DNA from: Voacanga thouarsii
Lineage: Eukaryota; Streptophyta; Magnoliopsida; Gentianales; Apocynaceae
NCBI GenBank assembly: GCA_026120185.1
Contig: JANUWF010002422.1
Coordinates: 124,001 to 188,000, forward strand
DNA length: 64,000 nucleotides
Reading direction: 5' to 3'
Positions 32,637-43,430 of this stretch are shown here, in pieces (the first letter of the stretch is position 1; every line of letters begins with the position of its first letter). The position numbers and the translations under genes are program-made. The notes below the pieces were generated by a model. It worked only from the letters and a program-made list of their open reading frames with translations, was not told the DNA's origin and ran no database searches.

Positions 32637-33239
32637 TAGTAAGATTTAGTTCTTTTTCGACACGATGATATTGGAATGATATTAAAGATGTCTTAAGATA
32701 TCTCCACGGGACAATGGATCTTGGATTGTTTTATTCAAATAAAACCAACGCAATGTTGATTGGTTATGTAGATGAAAACACCATCTCAAATTGACTATTT
32801 ATTTACATGTGGTGGTACTGCTATACATGGCACTATACAAAATAATTTATAGAAATTACTTCTTCTAATTATGCAGATATTATTACTATTCATGAGATAA
32901 GTCGAGAATATATATGGTTGAGATCTATGATCCAATATATTCGAGAAAATTGTAGTTTATCCTCTGGAAAGGAAGTTTCAATACCTCTTTATGAAGATAA
33001 TGCGGCTTGTATAGCTTAATTAAGAGGTAGATATATTAAAGGAGATAGGACGAAATACATTTCACCAAAATTTTTCTTTACTCATGAACACTAGAAAAAA
33101 GGTAAAATAGGTGTGCAACAGATTCGATCATGTGATAATTTAGCAGGTTTATTTACTAAGACATTGCTGACAGCTTCATTTAAAAAATTAGTACATAAAA
33201 TTAGAATACGTCAGTTGAAAGATATGAAATCATCTTGAA
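32637..33239 (+). pseudogene. pol: copia-B RT end and RNase H
   Basis: Resumes the copia-B frame after the solo LTR: YWNDIKDVLRYLHGTMDLGL (about 32660-32720), NYADIITIHEISREYIWLRS (about 32870-32930), LYEDNAACIA and GDRTKYISPKFFFTHEH (about 32990-33092), SCDNLAGLFTKTLLTASF (about 33128-33182). Several stops and missing segments. Ends at the TGA at 33237-33239. Confidence 0.87.
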
Positions 33240-33478
33240 GACGCTATCAAGAGGGGGAATATGTACATTGTACTGTTTTTTTTTTTTTTTTCCTAACTAA
33301 GGTTTTTTCTCCTATTGGGTTTTTTCTTGGTCAGGTTTTAAATAAGACGGTGTTGCTTCTAGAACAAGAAGTGTACTTTTTTTTCCCTTCAGTAGGTTTT
33401 TATCTCACAAGGTTTTTCCTATGAAGGTTTTTAACGAGGCATTTTCCGAAAGTTTGAAAATGAACATCCAAGGAGGAT
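33240..33478 (+). other. copia-B 3' untranslated region and polypurine tract
   Basis: Contains a T15 run at 33270-33290 and repeated GGTTTTT words (33300-33435), a common feature before the 3' LTR of this copia type. The tract before the LTR is ATCCAAGGAGGAT. Confidence 0.75.
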
Positions 33479-33781
33479 TGTTATGAAAATAATAAATGGC
33501 TATTCATTTTTCGATGCTATCAATTTATCTTGAACATAGATGTGATTGTTCGTTTTTCTAAGGTTATTAATGAATAAGATAATATTGTATTTATTAAATT
33601 CATCTTGTTATCCTTTTAGATGATGTATCTAAACCTCTATAAATATGGGCCTTATGTAATCGAACATAATCAATCAATAGTATTCAAGTGATTCTCTCAT
33701 TTCTTTCTTCTTATAGTTTCTATAATATTACTTTTTATATTTTGTTTTCTTGATTCTTGATATTATATGGAATAAAATTCA
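33479..33781 (+). repeat. copia-B 3' LTR (about 0.3 kb)
   Basis: Starts TGTTATGAAAATAAT after the polypurine tract. It contains a TATA-like CTCTATAAATATGGG at about 33640. The right end is placed at ...AAAATTCA (33781) by the TG...CA rule; the other LTR is outside the window, so this edge is uncertain by a few bases. Confidence 0.75.
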
Positions 33782-35018
33782 CAATAAATATTATATTATT
33801 TTATCTATATCTATTCTATTTTGGTTTTTGAAAATAAAATTGTCATTTGAAAGATTATTTGACTTTTTATTCTATGAATCTAAAAATGCAGAAGATAGTC
33901 TTAATATCTAATGTAGGGATTTCAATCCGAATTTAATAATATTAATTACTATATAAAAAAATTCAAACAAATTAATTAAACCTAAAAAATGGGAGGTACG
34001 CATAAGGAATTGTTAAGAATGTTGATTTTGGTTATAGAATTAGAAAAATTAATTAATGACTTCTAGGTTTCCTTCAATTTTGCTAATTTATTTTTTACAT
34101 TGGGTAATTGAACGAAAATGAGCAAATTTTATTTTTCTATCATATATAAAATATTTGAAATTCAAGCACTATGGGTCAAATTATAGTGTTGTAAAAAAGA
34201 ACTTGATTAGGGAAAATTAGGAATATATATTTTTTTGTAACTAGCAATTATTCACTTAATTAGCAATTATCGCTTAAATGTTTCACTTTGTTTACTAAAT
34301 TACAATATATTTTGAGTTTTATACAGGTTAAACCATCCAAACTAATGGTTTTAAAATTTTTAAAAATGTTTTGAAGTGATTTGAAAATTTTAAACTAAAA
34401 TTATTAATTTAGATTAAAAAATGAATAAAGTTGAAATAAATCAAACCATGTAAATTATGACACATTATAAAATATCTCATAAAGGATTATAAAGTTTTTG
34501 GGGAAAAGAGAGAGATAACATTTGTAAGAAATTTTCTTTTAAGAACATGGTACTAAAATAGTATGACTCGTTTTATCAATTGGGGTTTACCTTAGCCATT
34601 GATGGGGTAACCATCTCATGATGGCCAATTATAATCCTACAATTTTAAATTACTTGTTACCTTTAAGTCTAGGATGAAGTTACTACTCAAGATATTAATT
34701 AGGCTCCTTGCCAAAGTGCTACCTGGAAAAAGTTGTGGATGTGGTACATGGAGAAAGACCTACTGTTACTGACGTCACGGTGATTGATAACCGTTGATAT
34801 ATATATATATATATGGAGAGAGAGAGAAAGAAAAATTTGTATTAAGAAATTTTCTAACGGTGGTAAGTTAGACATGATGAAATTCGGACATAATCAAGTA
34901 CGATTTTTGTCTTTAACTTTATGATTGACGTTTGTCCTATCCATTTTCATGGAATGTGCACCAACACATTTCTTTATAAATTTTTACTTTCTGATTATTG
35001 ATTGACTCTAGTGTAGGG
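33782..35018. other. AT-rich intergenic DNA, no gene recognised
   Basis: No ORF above about 60 codons and no element boundary seen. Holds a (TA)n run at about 34796-34814 followed by a GAGA run. Confidence 0.6.
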
Positions 35019-35238
35019 AACCAGTATCGTGATTTCGAACGAAGGACGTAGTCAGGAACTAAGGGTTAGGCAAAGTTACACTAAAGAAGTACAGTATCGT
35101 GATTTCGAACGAAGGACGTAGTCAGGAACTAAGGGTTAGGCAAAGTTACACTAAAGAAGTACTAATACTTCTTTAGTGTAACTTTGCCTAACCCTTAGTT
35201 CCTGACTACGTCCTTCGTTCGAAATCACGATACTGGTT
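35019..35238. repeat. Perfect 70-bp repeat in three copies: two direct, one inverted
   Basis: Unit copies at 35022-35091 and 35092-35161 are direct, head to tail, with no spacer. After the 4-bp spacer CTAA the reverse complement lies at 35166-35235. All three look identical over 70 bp. The outer arms extend 3 bp further (AAC before, GTT after). Copies 2 and 3 would form a 70-bp perfect hairpin with a CTAA loop. The unit is moderately GC-rich compared with its AT-rich surroundings and has no recognisable protein match to me. Confidence 0.97.
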
Positions 35239-35934
35239 GTGAAATATAAAAATTCAAAGAATTTTTTTAAAAATAAAATTTAAAAAATTTTGGGGGTACT
35301 CGCCCCTAAATCCGTCTATGTTTCAAACATAAAGGTTATTAAGCTTTCGTAAGCCAGATATAATAAGCTTTTTCCATTTCTAGAGACTAGATATACAGTT
35401 TTTAATGGTTATTGAGTTCAACAATGACTAGCCTTGCACTAGTATTAGGTGCATGCCACTCGGTTTTGCAACATAAAAGATTACTAGACTCTATGTGTCG
35501 GACTTGGTCACGTTGTTCTTTGAAGGACTTGGACCTAAAGTCTTTGATGCTTATTGGGTTTAATATGATGATTAGCCCTTAAGCTAGTGTCTTAACATCA
35601 TTGGCTGACATTCTTGTTTGGATGACACTTCCCATTATCATGTACGAGTTTATATCGAAAATGTGGTTTTTAATTTTTTTTTTTTGAGAATAAAAAATAA
35701 TCTAGTTATTGTCTCAATCTTTAGCCTAATCACTGGGATTTCTTTTGTCTTTCCAAAGGAAGTTTTAGGTAAGTGAGAAGTTTTAACTAACAAAACGCTA
35801 TATTAAGTGTGTTGTAATTAACACTAGAAGTCTACCAATAGCTTTTCACATCACTCTGATAGAAGAGCATTATATATTACTATATGGGGGTCTCTAACAT
35901 CTTCAAATTTTATCTTCCAAAAACTATAGAAATT
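35239..35934. other. AT-rich intergenic DNA, no gene recognised
   Basis: Between the inverted repeat and the gypsy-C LTR. No ORF, LTR end or TIR recognised. A GGGGGTACTCGCCCC near-palindrome lies at about 35291-35305. Confidence 0.55.
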
Positions 35935-36934
35935 TGATATGGTACGTGGAAGCATCTTGATTTTTGAAGTGCAAGAACCCTAAAGTTAGTCACCCAGCTC
36001 CCTACCAAATTCACACATAAATGAACTAAATGCAAATGCAATTAACCTAATGAGATTTGGTGAATCTAGCCTACTTTAAAACAACCAAATACCCTAATCT
36101 ATCAAGAGATTAGAACAAAAAGATGGGATTTGAAGGCACCCAAAAACTCAACCTATCAAGAATACTAGAGAAATACTAGCACATAAGAATAGAGAAAGAG
36201 ATTTAGATTATACCTTTGAAATTTAGAGGCATTGAATCAAAAGCAGGACTAGACCCTTTGATTTGGTCTTGAAATGGGAATCACCTCTTACACACTCTCC
36301 TCTAGAGAGAATTTGGTTTCTCTATAAAAAATATTCTAAGACTCAAAAGTCTAGCAATTACAAGTGTAAGGAGGCATATATAAAGATAACAAACTAAACC
36401 TAACAAATGAGAGATGTAATCTTAGCCATTCATCTCCTAAGTAAGTCTAAAATATACCTATTATAAGTTAAAAACTATGGGAATTAAATTAGGAAAAAAA
36501 TAAAACAAAATAAGAAAAATCAGTAAAATTGGGTCGTGCCCGAAGTGACTTGGCGTCGGGTCACCTTTATGGGCATAATGTCGGGTTGGATCTACAAAAA
36601 TTGGCCAACGGGCTGAGAGGACCTGGCGTCTAGTTGGCTTTTTGGGCCTGCTGCCAAGTCTGTACTGTCCTTCATAGCTGGTTCATTTTCCATGTCCTCA
36701 ACCCTCTCTTGTGCTCCTTTGGCCCTCCATACTAATTATTGTCCAAGCTTTTATCTTTTTGGCCCTTTTTTAATCCTCCATTGCTTGACAACCTTCTTCA
36801 TCCTTGTCTTGGAATTTTGAAATGTACCTTGAAGTCTTTTGAAAAGGAGCTTCGCCCATGGAGCCATGTGTTGTGTCTTTATCTTCCTCTCCCCTTCTCT
36901 AGCATGGCTTTCATGCATGAGATGATTTCTATCA
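35935..36934 (-). repeat. gypsy-C 3' LTR (about 1.0 kb)
   Basis: Plus-strand reading TGATATGGTACGTGG...GATTTCTATCA. Its first approximately 265 bp recur at 43164-43430 with about 85-90% identity by eye. A GC-rich patch at 36536-36660 carries GACTTGGCGTCGGGTC and GACCTGGCGTCTAG, similar to the palindrome words in the Athila-type LTRs. Confidence 0.82.
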
Positions 36935-36945
36935 TTTTCCCCTTC
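36935..36945 (-). other. Polypurine tract (gypsy-C)
   Basis: Minus-strand GAAGGGGAAAA directly before the LTR, preceded by AGGACGAATCATCACAAA, the usual end-of-pol wording of this gypsy type. Confidence 0.75.
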
Positions 36946-37064
36946 TTTGTGATGATTCGTCCTTAAATTGTCACCTACATAAAAAATTTAAACAAGGAAT
37001 TTTGGGTGAAAGCAAAAATAGTCTTTTGAACTTTGCCATGTTCGTTGTTTTCTCCTTTCACTAC

Positions 37065-37835
37065 CTACATTTTTCTTCTCATTTTACCTCCACTCTCTTT
37101 TCTTTTCTCACTTCCTTGTTTGTCACTCAATTCTTTTTCTCTCAAATTTGAAGAGGTCATTCTTTTTTCTTCTTTTTCTCCTTTCACTTTCTCCACTTTG
37201 TCCCCAACCTCTTCTTTTGTTTTCACCTCTTCTTCTTTTCTCTCAATCTTTTTCCCCTCTTTCTTCTCTCTCTTTTTATTTTCATTCTCTCTCAAAAAAT
37301 TTTGATTTTTCAAAACCTCACTAGGGGATAAGGGAACTAAAGTGAACTTGTTACCATCTTTCTTTAAAGTATAAGTGTTTTCTTTTCACTTGTGGACTAC
37401 ATCTATCAAACATTCAAGGTCTCCCCAACAAAATATGTCTAACATGCATGTGATATATATCACACAACAATTCATCATGGTATCCCCCGTATTAAATTCG
37501 ACATTGGCTTGCTTGTTCACCTTCACTTCTCCACAATTATTTAACCAATGAAGCTTGTAGGAAATAGGGTGTTTCAAGATTTCTAACTCTAATTCCTCCA
37601 CCAATGTAGCACTAATCAAGTTTTTACAACTTCCCCTATCAAAAAGCACAATACATGGTTTTTCGTTGATAAGACACTTTGAAAAGAAGATATTTTCCCT
37701 TTGCATCTCACCTCTTTCTTTACCCTCACAAGCATCCCCATCTTTTCTTGCTACTCTAATCAATGGACAAATTAACTCAATTACCATTCCTCCTTTACTA
37801 CCTATTCCATCCTTTCCAAGTTTCTCTTTTTCCAC
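37065..37835 (-). pseudogene. pol: gypsy-C aspartic protease and Lys/Glu-rich tail
   Basis: The minus frame 37835-37386 holds a retropepsin: CIVLFDRGSCKNLISATLVE (D-R-G where the family has D-G-G or D-S-G), ILKHPISYKLHWLNNCGEVK, NKQANVEFNTGDT. After a stop and frameshift near 37386 it continues as YTLKKDGNKFTLVPLSPSEV (37385-37315), then a charged tail very rich in Lys and Glu (37313-37065). In complete relatives RT follows this tail; here it does not. It would mature Gag if intact. The charged tail also gives spurious Ser/Phe frames on the plus strand. Confidence 0.83.
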
Positions 37836-38125
37836 ATCTCTTGATTGAATAAGTAGATGGTTGGCATAAGTGGTCTGCTTGGGGTTTACTTTCTTTTGGG
37901 GTTGCTTCTCAACCTCTAGAACCTATTTTTCAATATTTGCATGCCTTCGTTTATCACCTCATGCTCCATAAAATCTCTTATGTGTAAATTTATTGGGATA
38001 AGTAGGTTTGGCATGTCTATAGGTAGAATTTCTACTACCTTGTAACTTATCATTCCTCTATTATGGTTCATTAGGACAATTGTAAAAGTAATGGCCTTTT
38101 TCCCAACAATTAAAGCAATCATACT
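37836..38125 (-). pseudogene. gag: gypsy-C gag zinc knuckle region
   Basis: Minus-strand CFNCWEKGHYFYNC at 38117-38076 is a complete CX2CX4HX4C knuckle. The sequence between it and protease (38075-37836) is open in shifting frames only. The gag part upstream of the knuckle is separated by the element at 38126-42363 and resumes at 42364. Confidence 0.8.
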
Positions 38126-40448
38126 TGTAACGCCCCACTACCTAGGCCCAACAGGGCCGGGGATGTCGCCCCGTCCAAAGGACAAGGGGTCTTTATAACT
38201 AGGTCACATAAACGAAAATAAAATAATACTTTAAAAATTGAACTTATTACAACCCAAAAATTCAAGAACAAATCCAAAATAAATTGTTCACTATCATCTC
38301 TCAAAGCAACATAGAAAATAACAACATAGAGTCTTCCAAGCAGGTAACAAATATAGCTACTTATCTCCATAGTAGGACCGACCTGAAAACATGGCATGAA
38401 AGGTGATGAGATAAAAAATCTCAGTAAGTCCGTGTGTGCTTTGAGTGTTTTAGGTAAAACAGTTCATATATGCAAGTTGTAAAAGTTGTATAAAAGAAAA
38501 TGTTGGCAAGCAATAAATAAGGAGTAAAATAAAGAGTGGCGTTTTGCTTTTCAAATCATACATGTGCATAATAATTACAACCACTCAAATGGGTAGCCAT
38601 GGGTTACCACACGTTGAGCCCTATGACCATATAACGGTTAGAATGCTACATTTTGTGCAGACTGACAAAAAGGTAAGTGATCGGCCTACTGGGTAAGATA
38701 CTCCTCATTCTCTACACCCAAACATACCGGTTGTCCACTCCAAAAACACACAGTCCACTTAACTAAAACTTGCTAGTTCGGACCGGCATGACTAAGTAGT
38801 ACTGTCGCTTCTCAATGTTGAGTTCGTCTTCTGGAGATGGCCTCCTGCCAGAAGACTCACTTTTACTCTTCAAAATTAGTACTACTAGCCTACCCTTATT
38901 GAGTACTCAACGTTGATTGTCCCACTTGAGAGAAAACGGATAAAGCATTGCTTTACTTAGAAATAGCAATTAAGGGTTTCTAAAATTCGTGGCAAAGTGG
39001 ATTTTTAGAAAGAGTTTAGTGTTTGTGCAAAACTGTTTGATTGGTTTTCAAATGATTTGTTAGACTGAACAAGAAAGGAAACAGTCCTTAATTTCTTTTA
39101 CAAAATAAGTGTTCATACACTTCGCGTTTGGCTTGCTATAGTAACATTTTGTCATCAATAAGTTTATACAGGAGCTTACTTGATCATTCGCTTGCAAATT
39201 GACAAATCTTCCAAAGCTGACCTAACTCCGCCTGGGGTAAACACAAGTCATATGGTTATACTCAAACTATATTTGCTTCCATAAATAATCCTAGTTCAAC
39301 TTATTACAATCATGACCCTAATGTCCTAAGCTTTAAGGCTAGATGATAAAGGGTTTTATAAAATAACTCTAGCTTGATAAGTGAAAATAACTAGGGGTTG
39401 TAAAATAATTACTAATAAGTTATAGGTTCAATTACAAATCTTGAGTGTTGTTATTAATAAATAAACTAGGGTTTAATTGATGAAGAATCCTAAGTCCTAG
39501 ATGATATTGTTAAAATAAATAATAAATTAATACTAATCTCTTAATTAATAATTAGTAGATAAAAAATAATTAATAAATAAAATTAATAATAAACCAATTC
39601 TATTAAATTTTGGTCAATAGATAATAAATAAATTTCAATAGTATTTATGAATATATGGCCTACAAGATTAATATTTTACCTATTATTGTTATTTATATAA
39701 AAGGCTTTATTTATTTATTATTATTATTATATATATAAATAAATATTTATATATTATCTTTAATAAAAAATATCATTTATTTGGCTAAAATATTACTATT
39801 TCATTTAATATTCCAATTCCAAAGCTTCCTAAGGGTTTCAAAATTTTGAAGGAAAATATAATATTAATCTTAATTAACGTACTAAATTGGCCAATTAAAA
39901 TAGTTTAGGATTAATAAGGTCATGATCATAATTTTCCTATTGCTAACAAGAATCATGAACACATAATCCAATATCAATCAACAAACTATTCTATTCATGA
40001 ATAAAGGTTTAAATCCATACCTACTATCACATAGCCAAATCTCTATTAAGCATAATCATGTTCATGGCTTCAATGAAAACAAGAACATAATACCCTATTC
40101 ATCAAAGGTGACATAATATCTAGCATGCTTAAACATCCATACTCACTCAAGATATGAAAAACATGCATCGATCCATAAGAAATTTGATAAAACTTAACCA
40201 TGGCAAAACATCCTCATGCTCCAATCTCAATTCCTTCATACATAAGCACATACTCAATCCCCAATCACATTCTATCCTTTTTTAACAACATCTAAGAGGC
40301 ATGATTTTAGAATTAAAGAGAAGGTTAAAGAGAAATACTTGGTTGATGACTATCTTGATGAAGGTTTAAGGAGATCCACATGCTTGGGAGGCTTGAACCG
40401 TGCAAGAGAGAAGAAGAAAAACAGTTATGGTTGAAGCAACCATTTCCG

Positions 40449-40450
<2 letters not shown>

Positions 40451-40491
<41 letters not shown>
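40451..40491. repeat. (GA)n microsatellite
   Basis: About 20 uninterrupted GA units. Confidence 0.98.
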
Positions 40492-40496
<5 letters not shown>

Positions 40497-42046
40497 GTAT
40501 ATCATGTTAAGGATTGAAGGAAAGAAGATGAACAAAATCGTTCTTGGTTACCTTGATGGTGTTTTTAAGACTTCAAGAAAAATTTTGATTTTTTATCCGA
40601 TTGCAAATTTTTATTTTCGAGATTTGATGTTATAAAATTCAAAAATGGACTCTAGAAAGTGAGTATGCATGATCTGGAGTTTTTGGAAGGGATTGGAGGT
40701 GTTTAGAGTGGTCTTAAGCTTGAAGAAAGGTAGTGTGTGCATTCTTGGTATTCTTGGAGAAATGGAAAGAAAGCTGGATGAAATGCTGAAGGGATTTGAC
40801 CAAATGATTGAGGGATTCTTGTGATTTGATTTTCAGATTAGGGAGAAGAGGGAAATCTGGTTGTTTGAATTTCAAATGGAATAATTCATGAAGTGTTTTA
40901 AGGTAGAAGATATGGTAATGTGGTTTGATTGATGGAGGTTCTTGGAAGCTACAATGGCCGACTGGTTTTACTGAAATGAATGAGGGTTGAAGGAGCTATA
41001 GGTTAGCCGAAATTCTGAGTGCAATGGTGGGAGAATTTCTGGTTGTTTGAAGCTTAATCCAAGGGAGTTTTCATAGAGCAATTGTCAGAATTTTGAACTT
41101 CAATTGAGAGCTTGATTGGAGCAATTGAATGAGGAATTTTAAGAGTGGCTATGGAGTCCAATCGTGCAGGTCAATGGAGAGGGTAATGAAGTTCAGTTCA
41201 TGGTTGACTAAGGTTAACTCTACAGATGTTTGAAGTGATTTTCGGATAAGGCTTGAAGAGGGAGTAAGGTTGGAATTTTTCTGGTTTGAGTTTTGAATGG
41301 TTTGCTGGAATTTGCTGTGCAGTTTTTCTACAATGTTCCAGCCGACTTGCAGAGAGTTTGGAGAGGTATTGGAGGGTCCTTTAAGGTTGGTTTCCAGCCT
41401 TCTTTATGGAAGAAAGGCAAAGATAATCCACTGGTTTGAAGGGTAGAAGAAACAGCTTATTTTTGGACTACGAAACATTGAAGCTGTCCAGAATTTTTTT
41501 CTGGTTTGCACAGCTTTGTGCAGTCTGATTTTTGGCAAAGGATTTCAGTTTTCAAATTGAACAAGTTGGCCATTTTTCTGGCAGTATTTGAGTAAGGAAA
41601 ATGGTTGAAGTTTTTGAAGGCTAAATTGTCCAAGAACCTGGAAAATTTTCAGATTGCTTCCATGAAGAAGATGAATACTATGGAGTGGAGTTTGAAGGTA
41701 CAATCATGGAGATTAATTCTCTTGGGAACCTTCCTTAACTCCCTCCATATTTTCAGTCAAAATTCTATCTTCTAAGAGCCATTTTTGAAATTCCAAGGTT
41801 AATAAACCTTGCTGAATTTTCTGGAATTAAAATATGGATTTGGATGAATTGAACAAACTTAATTAGTAAAGGATTTAAGGTAAGTTAGGGAATAAAATGA
41901 TATGAATCCCTTAAGAATTCTTGTAGGGCATAAGAATAGGATTAGGACATTCCTTTCATATCTCCCCTAGGACAACACTCCTACTTCTACTTATGGCTTA
42001 CAAGGGAGGAAAAATTCTATCCAAAAAGAAATAATCATAGCAAAAA

Positions 42047-42117
42047 CTTAAATTATGGGATTTGAACTCAAAACCTTAGAGATTATTTCCAAAGCTCTAA
42101 CCATTAAACCACAATAA
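42047..42117 (-). other. tRNA-like pol III box A/box B segment
   Basis: On the minus strand TGGTTTAATGGTTAGAGC (42111-42094) resembles a tRNA D-arm/box A, and GAGTTCAAATCCC (42069-42057) resembles a T-arm/box B. The spacing (about 25 bp between boxes) is near that of a tRNA. The stems do not close well by eye and no CCA end was seen, so this is a tRNA-derived relic or SINE head, not a functional tRNA gene. Confidence 0.45.
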
Positions 42118-42363
42118 CTATTGTTCTTATTTTCTCTCCCAAATATTCTTCCTATTAAATCCTTAAGCTATCTCCCTATTTTGACCTCAAGCAAAACTAC
42201 CATTTTACCTTTCGTACTCAATAAGCACAATTAAGCCTTCTAGACTATAAATTATGATTCTAAAGCACATAAAATCATTTTAAAATATATTTATGCATGC
42301 AAGAAAATATGATATACATCCTGACCCCCTTACTCTAGAGTTGGCTTTAAGTGGGGTTTCACA

Positions 42364-43148
42364 ATTCTACTTTTTCTTTTGCACATACTCCCTCTTTTTT
42401 TGCACTCCATTATTTGAATAATTTTTCAGTCTACTCTTTTCTCTCTTTCGAGGTCCTCCCACAAGAATTTCATCACTCTCATAATCTATCCGCCCAATTC
42501 TTCCATTTTCATATCCACTTAAGTGCTTCCCAAGCTCAAGACTAATTCAAAGAGAAACAAACTTTCTAGTGGCTATAAGAAAGATTTACTTCACTAAGAA
42601 CAATCTACTATGTTAGGAGAAAATGTAGTTTATGAATAAAAGCGTGAGATAGTCATGTATGAGAAATTATAAGTCATTGATGCAATATATCAAACACCTT
42701 ATATGCACCTCGTAACTCAAGGGGTTTCAAAATTTTCACACTTATAACAACTCAAAAACTCAAGAATCACAAGAAAAATTAATCCCAAATGATTATACTA
42801 ACATCAAGGAATAATTTCTCAACAAGTAGAAGTAAAAAACATGAGTTTTATACCTCACAAATTTAGCATGAAAATGAGTTATGAGATTCTTTTTTAGCAG
42901 AATTTTGTATTGTCAATCAACTTAAATAATTTCAATTTTTCTTCAATTTTAATCCTCAAATAGCTACCCAATCATAAACCTAGCATATAGGTTCAATTTC
43001 ACATCAAGTTCATGGTACAATATTGAGTTTTAAGCATTCAAACATAGCCCCAAAAGAAGTGACGAAAATCTGAAAATTTTAACAAGTTCTTGAAGAAAAT
43101 TGTACCTTACCCAAAGAAAGTTATATTAATTAAAATCAACAAAATCTT
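42364..43148 (-). pseudogene. gag: gypsy-C gag remnant and leader
   Basis: Upstream gag side of the split element. On the minus strand a short Lys/Arg-rich open stretch (CKRKSR, 42400-42364) leads into the knuckle across the insertion; farther upstream (42545-43148) it is AT-rich and no capsid motif could be assigned. The plus frame 42351-42545 crosses the element boundary and is not a gene. Confidence 0.5.
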
Positions 43149-43163
43149 ATTTTGATAACACTT

Positions 43164-43430
43164 TGATATGGTATGTGGAAAACTCTTGATTTTTGAAGTA
43201 CAAGAACCCTAGAGTTGGTCACCTAACTCCCTACCAAATTCACACACACAGATGAACTAAATGCAAATGCAATTAACTCAATGAGATTTAGTAATCTAGC
43301 CTACTCCAAAACACCTAAATACCCTAATTTATTAGGATATTAGAACAACAAGATAGGATTTGAAGGCACCCAAATACTAAACCTATCAAGAATATTAGAG
43401 AAATACTAGCACCCAAGAATAGAGAAATCA
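43164..43430 (-). repeat. gypsy-C 5' LTR, truncated
   Basis: Matches 35935-36200 (TTGATTTTTGAAGT, CCTACCAAATTCACACA, TTTGAAGGCACCCAAA blocks). A degenerate GATAACA before it fits the initiator-Met primer site (GATACCA) in minus orientation. The match stops near 43430. Confidence 0.8.

Larger units (their letters stand above)
15531..33781 (+). mobile_element. copia-B: old Ty1/copia element, host of several nested insertions
   Basis: Coding order on the plus strand is zinc knuckle, protease, integrase, RT, RNase H, polypurine tract, LTR. It is split three ways: gypsy-B before 15531, gypsy-A between 17339 and 29376, and a solo LTR between 30898 and 32632. Removing the insertions plus one TSD copy rejoins protein segments: FPKLGGK at 17330 continues with a KK-rich stretch ending in NYLDP at 29380 onward, and the RT palm continues into the RNase H approach across 30898/32637. 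Its 5' LTR, and gag upstream of the knuckle, should lie left of the window beyond gypsy-B and its LINE. Confidence 0.88.
38126..42363. mobile_element. 4.24-kb non-coding TGTAAC...TTTCACA element, probably a solo LTR
   Basis: Starts TGTAACGCCCCA at 38126 and ends TGGGGTTTCACA at 42363; the ends are imperfect inverted repeats. It is flanked by ATACT (38121-38125) and ATTCT (42364-42368), a one-mismatch 5-bp TSD. It splits the gypsy-C gag between the knuckle and its upstream part. No coding frame of note. It contains a (GA)20 array at 40451-40491, an AT-rich middle (39480-39800) and a tRNA-like segment (about 42047-42117, minus). TGTAAC(A/G)CCCC starts and multi-kb length fit LTRs of Del/Tekay-type chromoviruses (inference), hence a solo LTR. 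A LARD-type or foldback element is the alternative. Confidence 0.75.
35935..43430 (-). mobile_element. gypsy-C: Ty3/gypsy remnant with gag-protease only
   Basis: Minus strand. 3' LTR 35935-36934, polypurine tract 36935-36945, protease with Lys/Glu-rich tail 37835-37065, zinc knuckle 38117-38076, gag remnant 43148-42364, a degenerate Met-type primer site near 43149-43160 and a truncated 5' LTR 43164-43430. It is interrupted by a 4.2-kb element (38126-42363). RT, RNase H and integrase are absent: the protease tail leads straight into the 3' end. The protease/linker style is chromovirus-like (inference). The TSD could not be tested because the right LTR is incomplete. Confidence 0.8.

Noticed and set aside
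35022..35235. Miniature inverted-repeat transposon (MITE)
   Set aside because: No TSD was seen outside the arms and the unit is also duplicated directly, which is not a MITE layout; kept as an unexplained repeat.
37033..37305. Ser/Phe/Leu-rich plus-strand protein that looks membrane-like
   Set aside because: Antisense shadow of the Lys/Glu-rich protease tail of gypsy-C.
42047..42117. Functional tRNA gene
   Set aside because: Box-like words only; stems do not pair convincingly and the segment lies inside a repeat.
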